Positions 7,583 through 14,331 of a DNA stretch of 64,000 nucleotides are shown here, in pieces; within the stretch, counting starts at the first letter, position 1, and each line of letters begins with the position of its first letter. Position numbers and translations under genes: made by a program. Location of the stretch: NCBI RefSeq assembly GCF_002368035.1, contig NZ_AP018223.1, positions 19,047-83,046 of the forward strand. Direction: 5' to 3'. Under the pieces are notes generated by a model. It was not told the DNA's origin. It saw nothing but the letters and a program-made list of their open reading frames with translations, and ran no database searches. The DNA is from Nostoc linckia NIES-25 (GTDB taxonomy: Bacteria > Cyanobacteriota > Cyanobacteriia > Cyanobacteriales > Nostocaceae).

Positions 7583-8818
7583 GTGACTACTACTCCCCTG
7601 TCTACAAATTCAACTACTCAAGTTCCCGATACACTAGGCCGCTTTGGACGCTTTGGCGGTAAGTATGTACCTGAAACGCTAATGCCTGCTCTTGCTGAGT
7701 TAGAAACAGCTTATCAGCAGTATCGCAACGATCCTGGGTTTCAAGCAGAACTACAGCAGTTGTTAAGGGACTATGTAGGACGTGCCACACCGTTATATTT
7801 CGCCGAACGCCTGACTGCTCATTATGCCCGTCCCGATCGCACCGGGCCACAAATATATTTAAAACGTGAAGATTTAAATCACACTGGCGCCCACAAAATT
7901 AATAATGCCCTCGGTCAGGTATTGTTAGCCAAGCGTATGGGCAAACAGCGAATTATTGCCGAAACTGGCGCCGGACAACATGGAGTAGCCACAGCTACGG
8001 TTTGCGCTCGTTTTGGACTCGAATGCGTAATTTACATGGGCGTTCATGATATGGAACGCCAAGCCTTGAATGTCTTCAGAATGCGGTTGATGGGGGCAGA
8101 AGTACGCCCGGTGGAAGCAGGAACGGGAACTCTCAAGGATGCGACTTCGGAAGCAATTCGAGATTGGGTGACGAATGTGGAAACCACTCACTACATCCTG
8201 GGTTCAGTCGCAGGGCCTCATCCTTACCCAATGATGGTACGTGATTTCCATGCAGTCATCGGCCAAGAAACTCGCGCCCAAGCAATGGAAAAATGGGGTG
8301 GATTGCCTGATATCCTCATGGCTTGCGTAGGTGGTGGTTCCAACGCTATGGGACTATTTTATGAGTTTCTCAATGAACCTTCTATACGCTTAATTGGAGT
8401 TGAGGCAGCCGGAGAAGGGGTGAATACTGAAAAACACGCAGCTACCTTGACAAAAGGACGAGTAGGTGTATTGCACGGAGCCATGAGCTATCTGCTGCAA
8501 GATGAGGATGGACAAATTATTGAGGCACACTCAATTAGTGCGGGGTTAGATTATCCAGGTGTGGGGCCAGAACATAGCTATTTAAAAGATATTGGTCGCG
8601 CTGAATATTATAGTGTGACGGATGCAGACGCTTTGGCGGCGTTCCACAAATTATCGAAATTAGAGGGGATTATTCCCGCATTGGAAACAGCCCATGCGAT
8701 CGCCTACTTGGAAACCCTTTGTCCCCAACTAACCGGCAGTCCTCGCATTGTCATCAACTGTTCTGGACGTGGTGATAAAGATGTGCAAACAGTAGCCAAA
8801 TTTTTAAATCCCGCGTAA
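7583..8818 (+). CDS. trpB: Tryptophan synthase beta subunit
   Basis: PLP enzyme joining indole and L-serine to make tryptophan. 411 residues from a GTG start (MTTTPLSTNSTTQVPDTLGRFGRFGGKYVPE). The PLP lysine is K105 in HTGAHKINNALGQ; ETGAGQHGVA, the phosphate-binding GGGSNAMG and the C-terminal NCSGRGDKD are all present. Length and motifs match the TrpB1 type that partners TrpA; trpA is not in this window. Single gene, followed 34 bases later by a methyltransferase gene on the same strand. Confidence 0.98.
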   Translation: MTTTPLSTNSTTQVPDTLGRFGRFGGKYVPETLMPALAELETAYQQYRNDPGFQAELQQLLRDYVGRATPLYFAERLTAHYARPDRTGPQIYLKREDLNHTGAHKINNALGQVLLAKRMGKQRIIAETGAGQHGVATATVCARFGLECVIYMGVHDMERQALNVFRMRLMGAEVRPVEAGTGTLKDATSEAIRDWVTNVETTHYILGSVAGPHPYPMMVRDFHAVIGQETRAQAMEKWGGLPDILMACVGGGSNAMGLFYEFLNEPSIRLIGVEAAGEGVNTEKHAATLTKGRVGVLHGAMSYLLQDEDGQIIEAHSISAGLDYPGVGPEHSYLKDIGRAEYYSVTDADALAAFHKLSKLEGIIPALETAHAIAYLETLCPQLTGSPRIVINCSGRGDKDVQTVAKFLNPA

Positions 8819-8852
8819 GTAAATATACGTTAAATATTGGGAGAAAGCAACG

Positions 8853-9989
8853 ATGGATCGACAGCTCCGACACGCTATGCTACCGGAAACCACTCAAGAT
8901 GAGTTGGCACGCCAAGAGTTTGTCCAAAGTTTAAAACTGCATATTTTTCGGAATCTCTCTCCTGGCAATAAAGTAATTTATGAAAAACTAGCCAAGCCGA
9001 AGTTTGAACAAGAACATCAACGTCCTCCCCAAAATCGTTATGAAATTCGCCAAGCAATGGAGGAGGAACCCTACTATCGTTGGACTGGTGTCCTGAAACG
9101 AATCAGCCAGGAAATGTTATGGGATGCTGTAAATACCAGCGTCGATCGCCAACTACCAGAGTTGATTGAGCGTTCCAAAGACAAGGGTGGCGAACTTGGT
9201 ACCTTAACCCTCGACCCAAATTTTTCAACACCCACTTATCAAAAAGCTGTAGATATTCACTGTATGCCTGGAGGATATCACAGCGAATTTACTGCTGATG
9301 ATATAACCGCTGGCGCAGTTTACGATCGCGGCACTTATGTTTATGGTGTGGGTTGGTTGGGGCCGCTCAACGATGATATGGGGCTATCTATAGTCCAAAA
9401 CTATCTCCTACCAGAGTATCCAGAGTTTCGACCAAGAAAAATTCTCGATATGGGATGTTCTGTTGGTCACAGCACATTACCATACGTAGATGCTTACCCA
9501 GATGCAGAAGTCCACGCCATAGACATAGGCGCACCTATGCTGCGCTATGCTCATGCAAGAGCCGAATCTTTGGGCAAACGCGTACACTTCTCTCAACAAA
9601 ACGCCGAACACACTAACTTTGCAGATGAATCTTTTGACTTAGTGGTTTCTCACATTTTGCTACATGAAATTCCCCCGCCAGCCGTCCGTAAGGTGATGCA
9701 AGAGTCTTATCGTTTACTGGCTCCCGGTGGTATGATGCTCCATGTGGAAGCACCGCTGTATCGTCACATGGACGCCTACACACAGTTTGTTTTTGATTGG
9801 GAAACCGCCAACAACAACGAACCCTTCTGGAGTGCTGTACGCGATTTGGATTTGGTAGCCCTAGCTACTGAGGCGGGTTTTGCAGCAGATAAGACATTTG
9901 AGAAATTTGTTGCTAATGGAGCATGGAAAGCTCAAGGTGATAAATCCAAGAGCTTTGGCACTTGGTTTGTAGTTGCTGCAACTAAGTAA
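8853..9989 (+). CDS. Class I SAM-dependent methyltransferase with N-terminal helical domain
   Basis: 378 residues. Residues 1-190 are an alpha-rich N-terminal region of unknown role (MLPETTQDELARQEFVQSLK..., HCMPGGYHSEFTADDITAGA). The Rossmann methyltransferase domain starts near 197 with KILDMGCSVGHST (motif I), then VHAIDIGAPMLRYA (motif II), FDLVVSHILLHEIPP (motif IV) and LLAPGGMMLHVEAP (motif V/VI). The substrate is unknown; no named small-molecule methyltransferase was recognised. It sits 34 bases after trpB and may be co-transcribed. A terminator-like hairpin follows at 10015-10044. Confidence 0.85.
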   Translation: MDRQLRHAMLPETTQDELARQEFVQSLKLHIFRNLSPGNKVIYEKLAKPKFEQEHQRPPQNRYEIRQAMEEEPYYRWTGVLKRISQEMLWDAVNTSVDRQLPELIERSKDKGGELGTLTLDPNFSTPTYQKAVDIHCMPGGYHSEFTADDITAGAVYDRGTYVYGVGWLGPLNDDMGLSIVQNYLLPEYPEFRPRKILDMGCSVGHSTLPYVDAYPDAEVHAIDIGAPMLRYAHARAESLGKRVHFSQQNAEHTNFADESFDLVVSHILLHEIPPPAVRKVMQESYRLLAPGGMMLHVEAPLYRHMDAYTQFVFDWETANNNEPFWSAVRDLDLVALATEAGFAADKTFEKFVANGAWKAQGDKSKSFGTWFVVAATK

Positions 9990-10014
9990 GTAGATTAATT
10001 TGTAATTCGTAATT

Positions 10015-10050
10015 GAGGAAATCCGATTTTCTCTGGGTTTCCTCCTTTTG
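10015..10050 (+). terminator. Probable terminator after methyltransferase gene
   Basis: GAGGAAA (10015-10021) pairs with TTTCCTC (10038-10044), extended by CC/GG inside, followed by CTTTTG. Confidence 0.5.
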
Positions 10051-10085
10051 TTATGTAGCTTTGTTTTTGGAAAAGTGGAGTTAGG

Positions 10086-10373
10086 ATGGCAAAAACAGCC
10101 AAGGGTAAACGACCAGTTTACTTAGAAAATCCGCAAGTTGATAAATTATTGGCGATCGTTATGGCTTTGACTGGTGAGGTGTCCGTGCTGCGCGATCGCC
10201 TCGACACCATTGAACGATTGCTAGAAGTTAAAGGTATTTTATCTGCTAGTGAGATTGAAGGTTATCAACCAGATGCCAAAGTAATTAACGAGCGAGAAAA
10301 GTGGCGTGGAGAATACATCGCACGGGTGTTGCGCGTAGTGCAGGAATTAGAAACTGTTAGCGAAGACTCATAG
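10086..10373 (+). CDS. Hypothetical 95-residue protein
   Basis: No family recognised. The protein is charged and mostly helical: a basic start (MAKTAKGKRPVYLENPQ), a probable coiled-coil helix (VDKLLAIVMALTGEVSVLRDRLDTIERLLE), a loop with ILSASEIEGYQPDAKV, then a second helix (WRGEYIARVLRVVQELE). No membrane span or signal peptide. GTTAGG upstream of ATG 10086 could serve as ribosome site. Codon use and HIP1 sites match the neighbours, so it is likely a real native gene. The pattern suggests a small oligomerising or scaffold protein, but nothing specific can be said. Confidence 0.7.
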   Translation: MAKTAKGKRPVYLENPQVDKLLAIVMALTGEVSVLRDRLDTIERLLEVKGILSASEIEGYQPDAKVINEREKWRGEYIARVLRVVQELETVSEDS

Positions 10374-10617
10374 AAATCACGCAGAACTTATACTAAAAAA
10401 TTCATACCACTGTTGAGGAATATAATAAAAATAATCTTTCCAATGGAAGAAGAAAATTGTCTGGAAACAGCACAATTTTTTTGTAAGATTGTAAATTTAA
10501 AAGTTTACTGGTAGTTTTTGAAGCGATCGCAGCATAAGTAGAGGTATATAGACTTATAACCAAGTTGTTCAATCGACAAGAGTCTGGTTAGATGGTCTGG
10601 AACTTTACTTTCAGCAA

Positions 10618-11148
10618 ATGATTAGAACAACGATCTACGGCATTGGTTTAGGAACTCTTTTTCTCAGCAGTGGAGCGATCGCTACTTCTATAACAGAGCC
10701 AAATTTAACACCGATGTCTTCACACATATCAAGCGATACTGTTAATATTGCACAATCTACCATCAACACTGCTGCTATAGAACAGTCGGTTTTCACCCAA
10801 ATTAATAATTACAGAGCTTCTAAAGGGCTACCAAAGCTGACTCGTAATTCTACCATCGATAATCAAGCCAGGATTCACAGTCAGAACATGGCTAGCGGTA
10901 AAGTAGCTTTTGGACATACTGGATTTCAAGACCGCGTGAAAGCGATCGGTATTAGCTACACAGGAGCTGCTGAAAATGTCGCTTACAACCAAGGATATAG
11001 CGATCCTGCGACACAAGCTGTGCAGGGCTGGCTCAAAAGTCCAGGGCATTTAGCAAATATCGTAGGTAATTATAATTTGACCGGGGTTGGTGTTGCCAGC
11101 AACAGTAAAGGACAAATCTACTTCACGCAAATTTTCCTTCGCACATAG
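10618..11148 (+). CDS. Secreted CAP (SCP/PR-1) domain protein, copy 1
   Basis: 176 residues. Export signal MIRTTIYGIGLGTLFLSSGAIA, a short linker, then a CAP domain from about residue 55. Bacterial CAP motifs are seen: VFTQINNYRASKGLPKLTRN, ARIHSQNMASGKVAFGHTGF (cavity His), AAENVAYNQGY (Glu-Asn), VQGWLKSPGHLANIVGNYN (second His) and GVGVASNSKGQIYFTQIF. The two His and the Glu form the metal-binding cavity of the family. The function of bacterial CAP proteins is mostly unknown. A close paralogue follows at 11912, separated by a repeat island. Confidence 0.88.
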   Translation: MIRTTIYGIGLGTLFLSSGAIATSITEPNLTPMSSHISSDTVNIAQSTINTAAIEQSVFTQINNYRASKGLPKLTRNSTIDNQARIHSQNMASGKVAFGHTGFQDRVKAIGISYTGAAENVAYNQGYSDPATQAVQGWLKSPGHLANIVGNYNLTGVGVASNSKGQIYFTQIFLRT

Positions 11149-11275
11149 TTGGGGAAGATTTAGGTATTACCAACAAATAAATTACTAGTAATTGTGGGGT
11201 GGACATCTTGTCCGCCCTTAATTATAAGCAGGAGCTTGTCTCTGTTTGAATCTCAGAGGGTCGGTTTTACTACGT

Positions 11276-11295
11276 AAAACCTCTTAGAGGTTTTT
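11276..11295 (+). terminator. Terminator after CAP gene copy 1
   Basis: AAAACCTC / GAGGTTTT stem with TTA loop, followed by T; preceded by a second small foldback GTTTTACTACGTAAAAC. Confidence 0.6.
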
Positions 11296-11328
11296 ATTGA
11301 GCAATTGGGCACATACTATAGCAGTCCG

Positions 11329-11647
11329 ATTTGATTTCTGAAAAAATATAAGTATATGTAGTGGCGTGGCAAGGCTAAAATCTATTGCAATATTTTAGCC
11401 TTGCGACGCCATTAGGGTGCGTTAGCCTGAGAGTACGGCACCAGTTAACGATTTAGGTGCGTTAGGCTACGCCATAACACACCCTACTAGCGTGACAAGA
11501 CTAAAATAGTGCATTAGTAAACTCTTGTGGGGTGGGCCGGAAAGCCCGCCCGGACGGGTGAGGACACCCATCCCACAATAAAATCTATTGCAACATTTTA
11601 GTCTTGTCACGCCACTACATATACTTATATTTTTTCAGAAATCAAAT
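11329..11647. mobile_element. Composite repeat B with 53-bp terminal inverted repeats
   Basis: Arms 11329-11381 (ATTTGATTTCTGAAAAAATA...) and 11595-11647 (...TTTTTTCAGAAATCAAAT) match as inverted repeats with about two mismatches in 53. Inside are a GGTGCGTTA foldback and a segment bounded by TAGCGTGACAAGACTAAAAT (11488-11507) and ATTTTAGTCTTGTCACGCC (11595-11613). No coding capacity: a nested MITE-like structure. The outer ends resemble those of the element at 20592-20743. Confidence 0.75.
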
Positions 11648-11911
11648 ACTAGTCCTATATGAGTCCTATGTATGAAGCATCGAATTCACCTTCAATGAAT
11701 GAAAATCTTCAATTATCAGCGAAAGTAATGGTGATTTTACCGAAGGTAATCTATGGAAATATTGACAATTGGAAATGAGTGTTTGTATGCCTTGTAAAGG
11801 ATGCGGCCAAATTGCCGAAATTCATCAATCCTTAATAGTATTCTCGTATATATTTTCGGAACTATGAGGTAGAGTATAAGTCTTATATCTCTACACATTA
11901 CGCAATTCTCC

Positions 11912-12460
11912 ATGTTCCGACAAACTGCTTTTGGCATCGCTTTAACTGCGCTTGTCCTTGCTAGTGGATTAACAACTGTTCCGATACCAGGGCACAATTC
12001 TACAAGTACATCCACCCGTAATAAGCTGTTGTCGCTTTTTTCCAGTCAGGCTGCAATATCGACTCCTACTTTTAAACCTACTGAGCTAGAAAAATCCGTT
12101 TTTGACGAAATCAATCAATATCGAGCTGCTAAAGGGCTACCAAAGTTGACCCTAAATGCAAATATCACGCGGCAGGCAAGAATTCACAGCCAAAACATGG
12201 CTCAAGGTAAAACTCCATTCAGCCATCATGGATTTGAAGGGCGAGTCAAAGCTATCCCTATTCGCTACAACAGTGCGGCGGAAAATGTGGCTTTCAACCG
12301 AGGATATAGCAACCCCGCAGATGAAGCTGTTACTGGTTGGATCGAAAGCCCCGGACATCTAAAGAATATTAAAGGAAATTACAACCTTACTGGAATCGGC
12401 GTTGCTACTAATACTCAGGGCGAAGTCTACCTGACGCAAATCTTTTTTCGCACTAGGTAG
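11912..12460 (+). CDS. Secreted CAP (SCP/PR-1) domain protein, copy 2
   Basis: 182 residues. Export signal MFRQTAFGIALTALVLASG, a Ser/Thr-rich linker, then a CAP domain closely similar to copy 1: VFDEINQYRAAKGLPKLTLN, ARIHSQNMAQGKTPFSHHGF, AAENVAFNRGYSNPADEAV, WIESPGHLKNIKGNYNLTGI, and VYLTQIFFR. The cavity His/Glu/His pattern is intact. The domain is conserved while signal peptide and linker have diverged, as expected for a tandem duplication kept under selection. No terminator is obvious before the next gene 90 bases downstream. Confidence 0.88.
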   Translation: MFRQTAFGIALTALVLASGLTTVPIPGHNSTSTSTRNKLLSLFSSQAAISTPTFKPTELEKSVFDEINQYRAAKGLPKLTLNANITRQARIHSQNMAQGKTPFSHHGFEGRVKAIPIRYNSAAENVAFNRGYSNPADEAVTGWIESPGHLKNIKGNYNLTGIGVATNTQGEVYLTQIFFRTR

Positions 12461-12549
12461 ATTTAAATTTTGATATTTTTGCACAATAATAATGTAGTGT
12501 CTGACAAGACTTTTGTCTGCTGGGCACTGCTATTATTTTTGAACATTTC

Positions 12550-13179
12550 ATGACATTACAAGATTTTCAGGTGAGCGATCGCGACCTTAGTGATGCAGCC
12601 CTTGGACAATATTTAGAATCAACAGCAGTTGCAGTCGATACAGAAACGATGGGATTATTACCGCAGCGCGATCGTTTGTGTCTGGTTCAGTTGTGCAACC
12701 TAGAAGGAAAAGTCACTGCAATCCGCATCGCCAAAGGACAAACTGACGCCCCAAACTTAAAAAAACTTCTACAAGCGGCGAATGTTGTAAAAGTTTTTCA
12801 CTTTGCTCGCTTTGACCTTGCTACTTTGCGAGCCTATCTAGGGATTGAAGTTCAACCTGTTTTTTGCACCAAGATTGCTAGTAAGTTAGCGCGTACTTAC
12901 ACAAATCGCCACGGACTCAAAGATGTGGTGCAAGAGTTGGAACAAGTGGAACTCGACAAAAGCGCTCAAAGTTCTGATTGGGGTAACGCTGCTAATTTAT
13001 CTGAAGCTCAATTGAGTTACGCCGCCAATGATGTGCGCTACTTACTGAGCGTACAAAAAAAACTTACAGAAATGCTCAAACGAGAAGAACGTTGGGAACT
13101 TGCTCGACAATGTTTTGAAGTTCTGCCAACAATAGTTTCTTTAGATTTATTGCAATTTAAAGATTTGTTTGAACATTAA
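12550..13179 (+). CDS. Ribonuclease D-like 3'-5' exonuclease (DEDDy)
   Basis: 209 residues, a single DEDDy exonuclease domain. ExoI motif VAVDTETMGLL (D30, E32), ExoII FHFARFDLATL, and ExoIII YAANDVRYLL with the Tyr and Asp of the DEDDy class. It lacks the HRDC domains of E. coli RNase D (about 370 residues), so it is the short cyanobacterial type. Likely trims 3' ends of structured RNAs; the substrate is not evident. A hairpin (CAAATCCCA/TGGGATTTG, 13234-13265) follows. Confidence 0.92.
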   Translation: MTLQDFQVSDRDLSDAALGQYLESTAVAVDTETMGLLPQRDRLCLVQLCNLEGKVTAIRIAKGQTDAPNLKKLLQAANVVKVFHFARFDLATLRAYLGIEVQPVFCTKIASKLARTYTNRHGLKDVVQELEQVELDKSAQSSDWGNAANLSEAQLSYAANDVRYLLSVQKKLTEMLKREERWELARQCFEVLPTIVSLDLLQFKDLFEH

Positions 13180-13233
13180 TTATAGGTAAGCTAAGTCGGT
13201 GGGAAAAAACACGTTTATAGTCTTCTATTAATC

Positions 13234-13265
13234 CAAATCCCACCCCTAAAAAGGAATGGGATTTG
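13234..13265. terminator. Hairpin after RNase D-like gene
   Basis: Nine-bp perfect stem CAAATCCCA/TGGGATTTG with an A-rich loop, no long T tail. It lies between convergent genes and could serve either. Confidence 0.45.
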
Positions 13266-13398
13266 ACATTAACTTTTGACTAATGAAAGCCACTTGCTTC
13301 AATTCTTTGAACCACCACAGGCGCACCATAAACTGTTAACCGTCAATAGCCAAGTTTCGACCTACGCCTAATGATTGATTTTTCAGGCCATTTTTTGC

Positions 13399-14070
13399 CT
13401 AAGATCCAACATTAGAATCATCTGGGCTAGAAGCTCTAGATTCATCAATCCCTTGTTTAACTTCACTAGCTTTTTCTTGAACGCCTTCTTTGAGGTTACT
13501 AGCGCCTTCCTTGAGGTTGCTAGCTCCTTCTTGAAGATTATCTTTGAGGTTGCTAGCTCCTTCTTGAATGTTATCCTTGAGATTACTTACTCCCCTTTTA
13601 ATACTATCAGCAGTACTTTCGCCTCCCTTGGGCTGATGTTCTGCATGACTTTGTAGCCTTGCTACGACATTGTATTCATCTGCACCTGGGGGAGTTTTTG
13701 ATTCAATAATACCTTCGGTGGGACCGCCGATCGCCTTCCATGCGCCAAGACCACCTTTGAGTTGAGAAACATGCTCAAACCCGCTAGAACGCAGTTGTTG
13801 TGCGGCTTGGGCAGTTTCTTCATCATTACCGCCGTAAACATAAATATCGCGGCTTGTTTCCAAAGAAGCTGTTGCACGGTCTACCAACTCATCTATTGGC
13901 ATGGGCATCGCTCCCATAATGTGACCTTCGTTGAAGGTTCTGCGATCGCGCACATCCAATATTGTAAAAGCTGGTTCGCCCCATTCCAAACGAGACTTCA
14001 ATGTATGAACATCAGATTCTGCTTGTATTGGTGGCTGTGGGGGAATGATACCGCCTACTAGATTAGTCAT
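13399..14070 (-). CDS. Rhodanese-like protein lacking the catalytic Cys, fused to LEA-like repeats
   Basis: 223 residues. Residues 18-115 are a rhodanese fold: FTILDVRDRRTFNEGHIMGA, then DIYVYGGNDEETAQAAQQLR, FEHVSQLKGGLGAWKAIGG. The active-site loop normally reads CxxxxR after VVY; here it is VYGGNDEET with Gly at the Cys position, so sulfur transfer is unlikely. Residues ~150-215 are lysine/glutamate-rich amphipathic repeats of 11 (GASNLKDNLQE) and 7 (GASNLKE) residues, as in LEA-type and apolipoprotein-like helices. The combination suggests a binding or membrane/desiccation-related role, inferred only. Upstream (14071-14331) is AT-rich and should contain the promoter. Confidence 0.85.
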   Translation of the reverse strand: MTNLVGGIIPPQPPIQAESDVHTLKSRLEWGEPAFTILDVRDRRTFNEGHIMGAMPMPIDELVDRATASLETSRDIYVYGGNDEETAQAAQQLRSSGFEHVSQLKGGLGAWKAIGGPTEGIIESKTPPGADEYNVVARLQSHAEHQPKGGESTADSIKRGVSNLKDNIQEGASNLKDNLQEGASNLKEGASNLKEGVQEKASEVKQGIDESRASSPDDSNVGS

Positions 14071-14331
14071 AAGTATTCCTTACTCACGATGTTAATAGCA
14101 ATTTAACTAAGAAAATAAAATTAATTGCTCTTTCCCTAGTATGAATATCTTTAATATCTCTCCTCAGATAGAGTAAGTAATTTCCAGAATTTATACCAAT
14201 TAATAAATTGCAAATCTCGTCAATTAAGACTATAGAGAAAATCATATTACTATCAGTTAGAATTTATAATTCAGTATGAATTTTGTACTACTACTTGGTT
14301 ATCAAAGTCTTATTTAATGGATTGTGAGTTC

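Larger units (their letters stand above)
11149..11911. other. Repeat island between the two CAP genes
   Basis: 763 bases without a gene. A terminator-like hairpin lies at 11276-11295 and composite repeat B at 11329-11647. The remaining ~260 bases before the second CAP gene are AT-rich and presumably carry its promoter. Confidence 0.55.
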
